From NCBI RefSeq assembly GCF_001949145.1, contig NW_019091359.1:1673070-1737069 (forward strand): 64,000 bases of DNA. The letters are read 5' to 3'. Each line of letters opens with the position of its first letter. Position 1 is the stretch's first letter. Source of the stretch: Acanthaster planci. Lineage: Eukaryota > Echinodermata > Asteroidea > Valvatida > Acanthasteridae. The position numbers and the translations under genes were made by a program. Positions 26,801 to 41,600 of the stretch are shown one piece after another. Under the pieces are notes generated by a model. That model was not told the origin of the DNA. It saw nothing but the letters and a program-made list of their open reading frames with translations, and ran no database searches.

Positions 26801-27830
26801 TCCTACGCTCTACCATTGCTGATGGCACACCCCGAGAAGTTTTCCGGCTACGTGCCAGTGGCCCCCGTGGACACCGAAAAGTACAAGAAGGAGCAATATG
26901 AGAAAGTGCAGGTAAGGCCTGGTTACATTCTGATTGAGGTCAGGAATACAAACATAGTGTGGATTCAGTGTGGTTTTGGAGTCGATTTATCATTGAAAAC
27001 AGTCTTCTGGTGTACATGTGTGCAGGAGCCTCACCGGGATAAAATAAAATTTCGGGGAGGGGGGCACATCGAGGGTTGTGCACATTGCTCTCAGGGGGCA
27101 GCCCAAACCAATGACAATGTCACGATAAGCACAGGGGAAGTAATCAAACTGGTTGTGATACACAAACCAACACCTTGGCACAAATGTCAAAATTGTATTG
27201 TACAATTGCATGCATCTTGAGCCCATGTCGAATAAAAGTTGTCATCGCAGTGTGTTTTAGCTGATATGCCAACAGTAGCCACTGGCTAGCGCCTGACAAC
27301 AACTCCCTGATGTCAACATGGTCAAGACGATGCGTGTGTCACCCCCAGCAACAGCCAAAGGATTTGAACACAGCCCTACAGTTGGAAAGTGATGAACTTT
27401 CCAGATCAAAACAATAACAGACTGTAGACAAATGGCTTTTATCTCAGCAAACCATATGCACTTTTCACTGTCCCAGGCCACATGTAACTACGGAGTAGGC
27501 GCCTCTACATGAGATAACCTTTGACATTCCCAAGACTGGTTGCCTGTCACTTTTAAATAGGCTAGAAATTTTTTTTCTCTGTAGCTGGTATCAACAGGTC
27601 TCAAATGTAGTAGTTTCAATGCCATTTGTTCTTAAATTCAGGTGCCAACGTCCATCATCTATGGCTCCAAGGATACTATGCTTGGAGATGTATCCCTTAA
27701 GAATCTCCGCAACCTGCCGAGGTCTGAAGTCCACGAAATCAAGGAGGCTGGTCACCCTTGCTACTTGGACCAACCGCTAGAGTTTCACAAGTACCTGCAT
27801 GAATTTGCCAAGAAGGTCTTTGGCAAGTAA
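23887..27830 (+). CDS. ABHD14: ABHD14-type alpha/beta hydrolase, five exons
   Basis: Exons 23887-24037, 24681-24808, 25465-25609, 26679-26911 and 27642-27830 join in frame at GT-AG sites to give about 281 residues. Residues 10-28 ([19 protein letters not shown]) form a membrane anchor, as in vertebrate ABHD14[10 protein letters not shown] is the oxyanion-hole strand, DLPGYGN follows, SPSMSG holds the likely nucleophile Ser179, and Asp230 (YGSKD) and His257 (EAGHPC) complete the triad. The family is linked to deacylase/lysine-deacetylase chemistry (ABHD14B); the substrate here is not shown. It is transcribed away from ACY1, whereas vertebrate ABHD14A and ACY1 are tandem. The A versus B paralogue choice is not resolved; the anchor favours A or an unduplicated ancestor. 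Confidence 0.93.
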
Positions 27831-28037
27831 TAAAAAGGAAAGTTTTTATCTTTCAAGGGGAAAGAGATGCCATTGATTTTAAAGGAGAAATATAGAGGTC
27901 TGGAGAAATTGTCGGAGGCGGTAACATCAGAAGATTCGCCTTCTTGCTGTATTGTGTTCTCAATCAAAAGGAAAGCACCTTTGGAATCATTATTATTTAC
28001 AATGCATATGTCATTCTTACCAGTGGCAGAATTTTCC

Positions 28038-28043
28038 AATAAA
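28038..28043 (+). terminator. Poly(A) signal AATAAA, likely for ABHD14
   Basis: AATAAA lies about 210 bp after the ABHD14 stop codon on the coding strand. A second AATAAA overlaps the stop codon region (27829-27834) but would leave almost no 3' UTR. Confidence 0.5.
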
Positions 28044-31000
28044 TTCTACTCACCCCAAAAGAGACTTAAATTGAGACAATTTATATGTAATCTCATTTCA
28101 GTTCTTGCTTTTGTAAAGTTTAGGTTTGGCATTAATCCATCTCACTGGCGTTATTGGAATGCAGTAGTACCTGGTTTGGAAGTGTGACGTCACTGCAGTT
28201 TAAACCACGCCCAGTGCACATGCACTGCACATAGACGGGTGAGATTTGTCAGCTTTTTAGCTGATTTCAGCTTTTTTTGTTTTGGATTTTCGCTTTCTTT
28301 TCCTCACTGGCGATGTACAGAAGTATAGGAGATTTTCACAGTTCAGCTTCTTTATGCTTTTTTTCAGCTGTTTTCAGCTATTTTTATCATTGATCAATCT
28401 CACCCCTGCATAGAGTGACATGCATTGATCACTGTTTACATAGAACTATGGAACCAGACGTTAACGCGCAACTTCAACGATCATCCAATGGGAGCGTGCA
28501 AATCATGGCACGCCCGCCTTTGTGATGAAGTCACTTACGAACCGGACAGAGAATTTGGTCTTTTGTATAGCATATTTACCACTGTTCTTTTTATTCTGAG
28601 GGTCAGCCTTGGAATTCTGCTAATCAAAACTGTGAATGTACATGTACTTAGGTGTAAATTTTTCCCACAAGTTTGATGGCCCTGAATATACCAAAGTCTG
28701 AATCTCTAGAAGTTGAAATTTTGCAAGGTCACCCAAGAAGAGTTTCTCTTGGATTTGGCATCGATTTATAGCAAATATTCACAGGATTAGAAGATCTTAC
28801 TACAAGCTAATTTGGCAACTAGAATTGGGAGCCAAAATGGTGACAGCATGCTCACATGCATGTGGGCACACACGTCTTAACTCTCTTGTTGACCAAAAGG
28901 TCTCTGTTCTTCGTGGCTTGCCAAAATGGCACGTGCTGTACCCTTAATTGTCCAGTGGTTGGCAGATAGAGGACTTCTTGAGTTTGAGAACATGGTCTTT
29001 AGTGTGATGCCACTGCAATAATGGCATCTTCAGCATTGAGTCTGTCTTGGTAGAAAAGTGAGTTGTCATGTTGGGAGTTCATAGTCGCACGAGAGCAGAT
29101 CCAGGGGTCAGTTTGGGACATGTCTCAAAAAATTGTAAGAATAATAATGATAATCAGAGAAAGGTAAGTTTTGTTGGCCTTTTCATTTCCCTTCAATAAG
29201 TGTTTAAAAACCCAAAGAATGTAGCCTCATTCCTCAGAAAGGCCGTAAAAGGTTACACAACAAATTGTCCAATTGTTTGAAAATTTGCTTCTAGATCTGT
29301 CCTTGGTGTTGCACTGTGTGATAAGTATCTTTAAAGGATTTGTTGAGGTTCTGTAAAGAAGCTGAGCCCTGGATGTGTTGTGCTTTTTCCAATCCTGAGA
29401 CAATGGATAGATTGAAAGTCCCGTGGTTGTGTTCCGTAACCGGAACTAGCTAAGCATGGAGATACAGGTTGCTGCTCTGAAGTCCAAGTTTAAATTTGAT
29501 CAGGCTGCTCTGTGATCATTGAGCTGCGGCTGTGACATTTCGTTAGCGTCATTTTGTTTTTCAGACATGCTGCATGTGAGATTAGGTTCTCAAGACAACC
29601 ACTGCCACGGTTCTTTGTTACAAATGGACGTAAGCTTTGGTTAATTAATTCTTGTCCCTTTTTAAGACATTCTGAATACTTGTCCAGTGGTGGAGGATAA
29701 CTTGGCTTCGTGTACATTTGTATTTTGCGGATGGCTTGCTGTAAATAATTGCTTTGTCTTTCATAAGGATGGGAGGAATTTAAACTAACTGGCTCTCATC
29801 ACTTGTCTCCTTTGGCCAGTGTGCTATTGTGGAATGGTAGCGTGTAAACAAGCCTAGGGCAATTTTTAGGCTATTCTTGCTTGGTAAAATTCACCCACCT
29901 CCACCGTTGATGGCCGAAGGCATAGACAAATTCGTTAGGCTGTAACATTCAAAGGACCTCAGGCTGTACGTTTCACAATCCTGAAAAATCCACTCAAACC
30001 CTGTTAGATTTCAAAGGCTTTTGTCGGCCTGTTCGGGGTAAGTGTGTGTTTCTCCCTGCATGAAGAGTTGGGCAGTTCATTGCCATTTTTGTTGCTAACA
30101 AGTTTTATTTGGCATTTTTGCTTCATTTAACAAAACCTTATCATGAAGACGTTTAAGAAGATTCTGTTGAAATATGTCTTGCTTTGATGTAAAGTTTGAA
30201 TTTAAAAATTCCAGATAAAGGGTGTAAATTTGGGTCTATTTTAGAATAGTGTACACGTCTCCTTAAAGGTGAGAATATTTAATATTTTGTATCTGCATGC
30301 AGCTGACGAAAGTGTCAATAAAAGGTGAAATTTGTTTTCCATTTCGATGAAGCACATCTAGAATTAAGTTGCATGTCTTTCTTCAGTGTTTCAGCTTGTG
30401 TCGATGGACTCCGTGGCCTTTTTATTACTCTCTGGCTATTTTCACAAACACGGTACAGATCAATGCCCGATGAAAGAAACGGTTCTGATGCGTGAGAGAC
30501 TGTATGTGAAGAGCGCCCTCTTGTCAAATTTGTTTATATATAGAGTAATTCGGAAACCGAATCCCTCATAAATCTTACGGCGTCCAACTCTTAAGAGTCT
30601 GTGCCGATTGAAATTCGTACCACTTGAACGTCTGAATCGACTCGCTACTGATGGGATGGCCTATTTCGTCTGATGGGGGGATTCGCTACGGCAGTTAGTC
30701 AGTAACTTACAAAGAACACATATGCATGTGTGAACCGTAGCCGTTACTTCCGGTCGCCTCTGAAATGTCCGAAATACTGCAGGAGCATAGATGTGATTTT
30801 CAATATAACAGGGCGTAACAGCCTTCGACCGTTTGTCTTTATGCAGGCGGCTGCTTTACATCACCTGCACAGTAACCGTGCACTTATGATGCATTCATTC
30901 AGGGTTTTGGTCGACCGAGAAAAATGAACATTTTTCTTGAGGACCTTTTCGTATATTCCTTTACACGTTGCTCCCTTCCAAAAGAAGGTGTTACACGATA

Positions 31001-32670
31001 TGTATCTTGGCAGTGTAGATTCCCGTAAGAAATGTACCGTATGTCCCCTTCACATCGGCACTACACGAAAAAGGTGGCGCCCGATATTCACAATCCTTGC
31101 TATACGAGTATACGATTCTCTTTTCCCCCCAAAACGAGGCGGAGATTTGCTGTCGTATTTTTTGATAATCGACGCAGTGCATGTTTTTATCATTCGGAAC
31201 CCACCTGAGTTTTTCTACCGATGTCTTGCGGTTATTGTAACCTGGCTTTTTCTGAAAACTGGATTTAAACACTTCTAGTAAAATACGGTACCCATTTTTC
31301 CCGAGACTACACAGATTGGCCAGAATGTTTACCGATTGCCTCGACATTGTTTTGCTCAGTGCAAGCAGAGCCCTAAATAAACATGAAAACAAAACTGAGA
31401 ATATGGAATCGAAATTTCACACGAGTACTTCGAACGGATGTCCTTATCGAATTTCAAAAAAGACTGGTGTCGAGACAAAAGAGACCTTACCCCTATACAC
31501 CTGGCTGAGAAGGTCCGAAAAATGAAATTTCATGAAGAGTATGTTATAGGCCTACTTATATCTGCACTAGAGCAATAACACTTCAATAATAGACTGACCA
31601 ATCATAATCGTTGGTATGAGAAGGTTGACCCTGGAGTTCCAAGACTAATATGAATATTACATACTTAATAGCAGAATTAAGGAATCTAATTGGCTGACGA
31701 TGAATGTCTGAATAGGAGCTTGATTAGTTAAAACTCTGTTATTACAAAGGTCATTTGACGCTGCAGGCGAATAAAACAACTCTCGCTTCTCGCTTGCACG
31801 ATGTATGAATGGCCTACTCCCTTTCTTGAAACTTATTTTCCAGAACCTATCAAAGACAGCAATCAGGACGCAAAATTCGGTCTGTGTAACTGAATAAAAT
31901 CGTATGATTTATGTTTCGTTTAATTATATACATGGCGTTCGTATTTACTGAACTATAGTACAATTGATTTTTGGCTTTATGTAAATTAAACGTTACCGTA
32001 TTCAAATCAGGCATAATTATCATCAAAGTACATTAACCGTTCCGTTTTATTTACAGGACATTTAGCAATTTAAAGATTGGGTTTATGATGGGAAAAGTCT
32101 TAATTGCATAGTTTAGCTCAACGTTTATGTACGATTACATTCATGTTGTGATTAATGTGTCTGTGCGAGGGACTGGAACCGTGGACAATGGAAGCTGACA
32201 ACAAGGTCGAATTTCGGGTACGTAATTTCTTTGACTCCTTAGGCCTACTGGTTGCAAATGAACAGCTTAAAAAATAAAGCATTGAAGAAATGATTAGATT
32301 CACTATTCTGGAAGGCACTCAAGCGAAAGTAAAACATGTATTAATGGTCTGGTCAGGTTTACACGCATTTGATAATGACATTCACTTGGTCACGTACAAT
32401 TCGTGTTTGAATTGCACTCAGTACATGTAGTAGCTTTCCTTGCGTTTGGAGCATGTACTTCGGAAACCAATATCGCCAACGCTGTGAACCTTCCCAGCAG
32501 GAAAGTAGTACCGTTGTGAACGGGCAGTGTTGACAGTTGCCGCGATTACCTTTGACAGAATACTATGTTGCTTATAATATATTATTTGTACATTATTCAC
32601 AGTTCTTAGGTGCCGGTTAGGCTACACGCCTTAAAGCCTTAGGTGTACACTTCCAGGGCTTTGGATGAAT
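28044..32670. other. Intergenic region between ABHD14 and Wnt2
   Basis: No exon with a recognisable product or convincing splice pattern was found. An AATAAA on the minus strand (TTTATT, 32046-32051) about 0.6 kb beyond the Wnt2 stop is a possible Wnt2 poly(A) signal. The open frames here are short and lack family features. Confidence 0.5.
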
Positions 32671-35600
32671 TTATATAGTTGCTGTTACTAAACTATGGAC
32701 GACTGTTTCAGTGTGTACTGCGGTCGTTTCTCTGCTTCTCGATTGGCCACCCTGGCGTCTCCGTTTTTTATCCCTCCTCTTGGAAGGCTTTCGCCCCTGC
32801 CTCCTCGGTTTCGTGGTCACTTCAGCCGCCGTGGGCGCCTCGCTGCCGTCTCGGAGCGTCTGCGTGGACGCCGGCCCGTCTCCCGCCTCCGTGGCGCCCA
32901 CCTGGTCGGTGGACACGCCCTTGCAGGTGTGCTGGTCCACCGTCTCCGTGCACTCGCTGCAGCGGACGAAGCAGCACCAGTGGAACTTGCACTCGCACTG
33001 GCTGGTGCGCTGCACGCGCATGGTGTTGTAGCCCCGCCCACAGCACATGACGTCACAGCTGTCTGGCCCCTGGGACGTCTTGTTGCAGACTCGGCCTGCC
33101 GTGCCCAGAGAACCTGCTCAAACAAAAGGAAGAGGCGACTATTAGTTTGGTGATTGCAGCGCCTTCAAGAAACACACAAATCTTCCACCTTGTTTGTACA
33201 AGCACAGCTTCTCTTCCCGCAGCGGCTACCTGAGCAACATGGTTGCAGCCTGGCCGCCGAATATTACACAAAGGTAACAGAAATTTCTCTTCCTTTACAA
33301 TAAGAGAGGAGGAGAAGAATGTTTTTGAACAGATTTGAATTTGCTTCTGATCTTCTCCAGCCTTATAAACCTTCTGCTATTGAGATTGGGACTAAAAAAA
33401 CAAACTGCCTCCTTGGACAAGTTTAAAGCAACGTCACGCTGTTTTATTCTCTTGGACGTTGATAATTATATTTCTGCTGACGATTTCTGAAGGGTTCGGA
33501 TTAGCGCTACTGTTTAGGTTACCGTTGAATTGGACGCAGTGTTGAGCATAAAGGGAGTTTTTGAAGCTAAGATGATAAGATAAGACCTCTTCACTGACGT
33601 CAATCTCGTGTGCAGAGCTATACCCCTATCTGGCCCCTGAATTATCACTTGTCTGAGGGGCCAACTGGCATGGGCGCCTTACCGGTTTCAGGATCATGTT
33701 TGCAGTAGTCCGGCGATTCTTCGAAGTACACCAGGTTAGCCCGGTTTGGCCTGCGATGGGTTCTAATCACGCTGAGCCCCGTGCCGTCCTGGACCATGGT
33801 CACTTCCGAGGCCTGGTCGTACTTGGCCCGCAGGTAGCTGCCCACTTCTCGGAAGTCCTGCATGGCTTTCCAGCAGGTACGGATTGAACACGATCCGCTG
33901 ACGCCGTGGCATTTGCATTCCAGCTTCATGTTTTTCATCACTGCCTGTATATCGGAAGCGAATACGCAAAGATCACACTAAGATGTATGAAAATGCAGAA
34001 CTTAACAAATAACAACAGGATGGACAGTCTAGAGAGTAGCCTAGCGTAATTTACGGGGCGTGCCCCTCCCCCCGCGGAAGTCCACGCCCTCAGGTGCCCC
34101 CAAGAGGTTGAAGGTGAACAACCTACATGTATGTACAAGCCAAAGTTACTTTGCTTGTAGTGCGCCCTTGAAAAAAGGGTGGCCCCAGAAATTTTATTTG
34201 ACCATCTTGATGAAAACAGGTCGACGGTTTGTGACGCATTGCGTCCGTTGAGTGTCTTACCAAACGCTGAGCGTTTAAGGCCAGTCATTGAATTCATAAA
34301 ACAAACAGCTATAACTGAATAGTAAATTAACGCTCATGATTCAAAATACAAAGAAAGCACGTGTGAAATGCTGGCTGTTTAGGCCTAATAATTATGATTG
34401 GAAACAAGATCTTTGCCGTTCAATTCTCAACTCCCCTCCAAAAAGCCTTCATTAAGACATTTGGGCTTTGAACGATGCGCATTTCGGTACACAAAATTGT
34501 GAATTATCTTTGCTCGAGTAAGAATCTGCACTTATATTCTGAAAAAAATTAGAAATTCTATCCGAAAGTTACCTCAATCGTTGGCAATAGTTCGTCAAAA
34601 ATTTTACCAGCTTTTGAAACTCTTCTCCAACGAATCACTGTCGAAGCTTGGGTGCAATTCTGATCTGAATATCAACATTTCAAAATTTAGGCCTAACATG
34701 CGCAACTGTTGGGTAACGAGATGACCAGATTCTCTCTCTGCTCACAAAAGACTAACATCTGCGACACCGTTTAAAACGACAGGCAGTTGATTGGTTGTAC
34801 ATTGGGAAGTGGAAATTGCCCAAATGGTTCATGGTGTGATACATGATATAATCGTATCGAGGCCTACCCTCCGACCAGCCCGGTTGTTGTGGAGGTTCAT
34901 CAGCGCCCTCGGGTCTCTGTCCTTCCGTTCACGGGCGTCCACGAACTGCCGGGCGAAGTCGTGGGCGAACTGGACGTTGTCGCTGCAGCCGCCCCAGTCG
35001 AACACACCGTGCTCGTCCCTGCTGGAGCCCTTCTTGGACGGGTCGCAGGCACAGTCCAGCAGCTCCCCCTTGCTGCAGGACCGGGTGATCTCGTGCACCA
35101 CGCCGGCCGAGGAGATGGCGTAGACGAAGGCCGCCTCTTTGCTGGCTTCTGGGGCAAAAACAGAAAGATAAAGTTGAGGATGAATCTATCGTTGAGTGAG
35201 ATTCCGTCCTGCATTACACTAACTCTACACCTTGCCATCGGTGGATCCAGGGGCAACGGGGACTAAGCCCAAGCATGAGGGAGGATAGAGGTTCGGATGA
35301 CGCCCCCCACACACTTTTTTTTCGAATCCTGAAAACCCTACCTGTATCATAAATAAATCAACCGTAAAACAAAGGTCTTATGTTTGATGTCCCTCTTACA
35401 TTTTCCCGGGGAACATATCCTAACCCCCCCCCCCCAGTCATGCATTTCATGCTCCTGGACATCTGTCACCTCTATTAGGGCCTAATTCTAAAATTGTGTC
35501 AAACAACATTCCCAAATTAGGCTCACCCGTCGGAAATGTAAACTACAGGTTACATAGAAAAAAGTTCCAAATAGTTTGTTCCCTCCTCCCAAAAAGTCAA

Positions 35601-38600
35601 CCAAGATTTGGTCCTGGAATAGGACTTGCACCATGCATAACGAGATAACGTCATAGCAGACGCGCTGTTGTATTAGCTTTTGATGTGCTTGTTATCATTA
35701 AAGACTTGATCCAAATTTTAAGTTAAAAAAAATCCAAAAACCTTCAAAATAATAATGCTTTTATAAAATTCCAAAACTTCTAGACTGATAACCACATTGC
35801 AAAAGCCGAGTGATTGGTGTTAATGGAAGGCGTAATATCATAGCCAAAGATGAGCAAAGTGACAGATTACAACGGACTGGGGAATTCAGGATCAAAATCG
35901 GAACTCTGAAAGAGGCAAAATTTGGGACAGCCAAGTCGCCGTTCCCGTGCGATTGATAAATGTAAACCTAGGATGGTAAAAATAAACGGCAAAAGCTTGG
36001 AATACGGTGTTACAAAATACTCCCAGTTAGGCTATTCTTATACTACTAGTTTCTTTGTTGTAGCTTAGTGTGGAATTTAACCCACAACAACGGAGAGAAT
36101 CATTATGGACAAACTAAATAAAGTGTTAATCATGCATGGTTCACTCATTTTGTTGAAAGTCACTAAAACGGACGTCTTTATAGATCTTTGCCATGGGGGA
36201 CAGGCGTACGCAGCATGGTTCTAACCTAGAGCAGAGAAGTGTCTTTCTTGCTCTCTGGTTCCAGATTTGGTGTCAAAACATTGTCCAGACATAAATTGGA
36301 ACTTTAGTAGACCCGGAGTTACCAGCCAACAACCTTTATCCTTTTCACGATTGCAACATCTCCCATGGTCGTGTTTTGACGGGCGGTCACGGAACATCCT
36401 ACCGAATCCTCCATCTCCAACGACCGGCAAAGCTGAATCAACAAACCGCTAAGACCTCGACATGCGGCCACCCGTAATGTTACGCCCGGTGGAAAACACC
36501 CATGTAAGCAAACGGTGGTATCTCCCGCTCGGGGCAGGTCCAGTTGAAAGGCGGAAGCCGACATTCATAGCTTGGAGGGGAAAGACACTGGATATGATAC
36601 GGCTAATTTGGTTACCCCCAAGATATTGGGAAAGCTTAGAGCATGTACCACACCATCGGCTGATTTCAGTGCACTGGAGTTTGTAGCTCGAAGGTCCTGA
36701 AGCGCATCAGATGCAAACATTACTTGTCGAAAATGACAGTGTTCACTCTTATTATTGATAATTGCCTCGAAAGAGGGCGCTTGAAGCGCTTGTGTATTTG
36801 CATGCAGTGCTTATCGAATACATACATAAACTATTCGGTTACCCAAAAGATATTGAAATCTTGGAGTGCTTCTGGCAATTTATCATATACCTGATGTGTA
36901 AACTATCGTCACGGCTTTCGTCATCAGACACTTCGATCTTGTCTTTTAGCAATAGGAACATCATCAAACAATCCAAGGGTCGACGAGAGCATGTGAGATA
37001 TTTTCTTGATATCAGCATGTCCGTTTCAAAGCAAGGTATGAAATTGTCATTGAAGACGGCCGTTTTTTACAGCGTAAGGGATCTTTCTTTAAGTGGATTG
37101 TACTTGTTAGAATGCCTACATTTGCAAGCTTCCTGTAATAGGTTACCTGTAGATAATTCATACGACAATTTGAGAAAAGATCGGCGAAGGAATCATAAAA
37201 ATCTACTAAAAAAAACCGGAGAATTGCCTGTTAGGATTAAATCCAAATAAAAGCGAGGGTGAAAACTGCAAATACCAAATGGGCTATGTCATTCCAAGTA
37301 ATTGGATTAAAATTTATTTCTGGTTCTGGTTTCTGCTTCCAAAATGGACCGATTTTAACCAATTTTGGGTAAAATGAACCAGATCAACGTTTTAAGCCAT
37401 TTTTATAAACTCACGTGGTGTAAAGAGAACCATTTCTTCAATGCACGGAGTGTTGGACGCTAAGGTAAAGTTATTATTTGCTAGTCCTTTCTGTGCCGTT
37501 GCACATTTTGAATTTTGTTAAGCTTCTTGCAAAAATTGGAATTAACTAGACCTTTAATTTCCATTGTGACTAATACTTTAAATACGTCAGCCATGCATTT
37601 TCCATTCTTAAAGGCACAAGCAACCCAGCTAGTACAATATTATGTTGTATCAACACTGTCGCGAGGACCAACTGAATTATTAATTATTCGATTATGTCGA
37701 TAGTAATTTAGGACAAGACGAAGTCAAACACAGCTTACAGCGGGTCGAAGCCGTGCGACCGCGCGATGGCCAAGAAGCGTGTTGTGACGGTATGAGCCCT
37801 GTACACGTACACCCCGTTTCTCTGGTCTACGAATCGATTTATTTAAAAAAGGCTGAGTCAAGTGGAATTCTTTCCATTGAGAACTATAGAGTCATCACCT
37901 GCAATTCTTGCCAACTGGATCCAGTGTAAAGAAACCTGAATTCTAACTGTCATGCAGGCACTTTTTTGATGCTAAAGATGACTTTCTAGAGCAGGGAACT
38001 TCATTTTTTGTCTAGGTAACTTGATTTTTTTCTTCATCTTGCTCGATGTCCATTTGAAAAACCAGCCCAATTTTGGTGGACTCAACAGGCTAAGTGCTGG
38101 TGCATTGTTAGTTATTGTTATGAGGGAGAGTTATTCGCAAGAACTTGAGACTTGGAGATGCTATAATGAAACGTATTCGGGAGAAAAAGAAAAATACAGG
38201 CTGGAAACTACGGGCTAAATGAAAGGAAAACAATATGAACAAACAAATTTGATGAACTATTTTTTACACTATTATTCAGTACAAAGATATTAAATGGAAA
38301 CAGTCGTGTCTCTTGTTGCAGTTTATAACTATATGGCCAACCACAGCTGTGTACAGTTATGTCAATTTGCAGTAAGGTAGGAAAAGAAACGACATTCTTT
38401 TATCATCAATAACAAAAAGGGCGATTAGGAAAACTAAACATACGCAATGCTTCAGGAACTAAAATCATATTAAAAGTTCATTAAGGTATAATCGTGTATC
38501 CCCAACGGATTCTGTCGTCGGGAAGTCTTTTCTCTGTTAGTCCCACAGGAATCTACGACTAGTTCGAGGAGAAAAAATCGTTTTCCACTGGGTATCGACC

Positions 38601-41600
38601 CGCTGGTAAGCCCCATTGTGGCCTCCGCATGACCTCGCATTCTCCCATTTTCCGCCTGATTACCAACAATTAATCTAATCTCGCTGAAACCTGCCAGAGG
38701 TAATTACACCACCAGTGGGCCGAGCCGTCCACCGCCCCCTGCTGCCATGGGCGACATCGCCGGCAAAGGGTTCTCGCGAAAACATGCACCCCTTTTCTTG
38801 TCCCATCATAGAGAAAGGACCCTTGTCTATGGTCCAATTTTATCCTAGCCAAAATTTGAGGGGATCTGTGGCCAAAAAGTTGGATATAAAGGGACATCCT
38901 CTCCTTCCTCCAAAAAGGAACGGGACACCTTGTTACATTGTTTACTCGGATATTGTAGGCAACACAACGGCTATACAAAAGTATTTCAGTGTCGTCGACC
39001 ATGCGTTGACAAAAATACTCTACGAAATCTCCAAGATTACATTCCAACAATCCTCCTCCTTTCCCATGTACTTTGCGCAGTTCACACATTTTATTTTTTT
39101 CACCAAAATAACGAGCGAGCGAAACGCCTAAGGGACGGCAACTTCCGCTCCTGATGCCCCAGGCGCGCTCCGGATTAAACCTCCCGTTACAGGAAACCCT
39201 TTTTTGTGGAACTTTTTTTTCTTTGGTTCCAAATGGAGGTTGCTACACTTTTTGATTAAAGTCAACAAACTAGAAATCCGACAAAGGGTCCCCCTCTGTT
39301 TAATATGCATTGTGGGTTGTTGCCATTCTTGTTAGTGATGATGGAGAAATTTTTCTCCCGAGGCATAGAGCCGATGATTGAACTATTTTGCCAAGTTTGT
39401 TACAGTTCCAAAGCAAAAAAAAAAAGAACTATAGAACAGAAGTACTTTCCCGTGCAAAGTGTTTTACTACGCCCGGCTTTGTTTCACGTTCTTTGTGTAG
39501 TACACTCTCATTTTTTACTCATGTTCTATTTGTCGGCAGTGAAAGTTGTTAATGTCACAAGTCTAGTGGGGCGGCTTACTTCCAAATTCACCCTAATCTC
39601 TCCCAAATCGAATTTCAAGGGCGAGATTACCAGTGGTCCTCCTTTCCCGGGCCTGCAATTTGGTCCTGAACCCTGCTTGCAGATGGTCCACCCACTGAAG
39701 TGGGTGGATGACTATTACGAGAGTTCTGTCATCGGGACAAATCCCAGGAATGTCTGACTAAATATTGAGGGCCGGACCGGATCGACATCTTTAAAAAGCA
39801 AAAAACAAAAAAACAAAAAACAAAACAAAAAAAGCAAAAGTGACATTTCGTGATGTACTAGGCACGCTGTAAATTCCCCGGTGTGGATGCAAAGATACTT
39901 GGGCGACCTAATGCGATTAGGAAGGATGGAAGCGCAATATTGGGGTTGCGTCTGCAACCGACCACCGAGGCAGAAACGGGCCCAGGTTAGGCGCATACTT
40001 GACCCCGAAATAGTATGGTTTGAGAGGACACAATGGCCACCGTCAGTTCATGCTTCCAGAGGAAAACCCCAGTCTACTCGGCCAGGCGAACTTAAAAGTC
40101 TCAGGAGATCAGATAGGAGATAAATTCAATCCGTACTTCTCGAGAACTCACCCAAGCAGAGGTTTTTTTCTGTTGGATATTCCCTCCTTTTTTTACCGTT
40201 AACCCTATAATCGAACTTCCGCGGAAAGCTAAGATTTGGTTTGCGGCTGTTTTGCCATCTCTTCTGCATTCCAGACCAGATTCTGGGAACATTGATGAAT
40301 CATCGCCATGTTGTTGCCAAGTCGGTCTGCTCGGTGGCATTTGTCAGGTGCGTCACTGATCCCCAGCATTATGACAAAAATTACATCAACCACAGGTGTT
40401 CTATTCCGGGCCAGCAAAGGCCAGGAATAATCATTAACACAGAGGGTTTTTTTTTTCTTTCTTTCTTTCCTTCTTTCTTTTCCCCCTATACCTAGTCAGA
40501 CAAAAAACCTAAAGGTGTACGGTCTGAAAAGAATGTCAACGGTTAGTGCTGTGCCCCGTCAAGACCTGCCACAAAAGTCTGAAGGAGTCATCCTCACGAT
40601 TTGCAAAGGGTTCAATTTGCGGCGAACAAACAGTCATTTTCGGCTCCTCTTCGCTGGCTTTTGTTGGATGTCACGATGAGATGAGTTCACCGTAGCCCCG
40701 AGCTGCATGCATGGGGCCGGAGAACCGAGCAAGTGCCGGGAAAATGAAGGTTGCCAACTGCTCAACTCGTCCCTGAGCGCGGAAACTCTATTATGTCATC
40801 TGACATCCTTTATTATATTTCTTTCATGTTTCTCCGATGAGGTTCATTTTAGATCCAAGCATGGTGGCCTAAGTATTTTGAATCTTTCTAAAAATGGTGC
40901 TTACAATTTGAAATCATCACAGATTTCTGTTACGATTGCGTTCCTCTTCCGAGCCCAATCTTACAAAATAAGTTGAAATGGCCATTTCTGAGCCAAAAGC
41001 CTTTAAACCAAAAACATTTTTCGCCCACGCAATTTGTTCTGTCTAACCCACAATGACACAGAGAAAAAAAGATGGTTCATTTTGTGAGATTTTATCACAA
41101 TTGCATCTCGCGAAGGAGGTGCAATATTGTACAATGTCCATGCAATTATAATGTCAAATGAGGGTGTGACGGACTTCAATAGATCTCAACGCGAAAGCAG
41201 GAGCTTCCTTCATAAACCATTCCTGGGGTGAAATCGTCAAGCAGTTATGCACATGTACTCACTTTTTAGCATGACTTTGCCGAAGACCGACGTGTCCCTG
41301 TCCATGGTGCTGCAGTTCCAGCGACCGTTGCGGAACTGGTACTGACACTCCTTCACGCCCTCCCGGGCCCCTCGGCCAATGCTGACCATTACGTCCGGGT
41401 AATTCCGGCACAGCTCCCGCTGCTTGCCCACCAACCCCGGGATGTTGTCGCACATGATACGGGTGCCTACCGCGCTGAGTTGACTGATAAACCTATATCG
41501 TGGGTTCGGACCAAAAAAAGTCCATCACTAGCGGAATAGCACTGTAAAAGACGGCTCGTATCTTATGCAAAAGACGCCAGGAACTAATTAAATAAACGGT

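Noticed and set aside
32695-33153. Plus-strand open frames of up to 152 codons over the last Wnt2 exon
   Set aside because: They are antisense to well-supported Wnt2 coding sequence and reflect its high GC content.
36762-37250. Plus-strand open frame of 162 codons
   Set aside because: It lies in Wnt2 intron 2, has no recognisable domain, and its composition looks like translated AT-rich non-coding DNA.
38670-39131. Overlapping ~139-codon open frames on both strands
   Set aside because: Coincident open frames on both strands without homology inside a Wnt2 intron are not evidence of a gene.
41463-41469. Acceptor GGTAG|GCACCC for Wnt2 exon 2
   Set aside because: It leaves the phase incompatible with exon 1; the acceptor ending at 41493 gives in-frame STWW..RIMCDN as in vertebrate Wnt2/2b.
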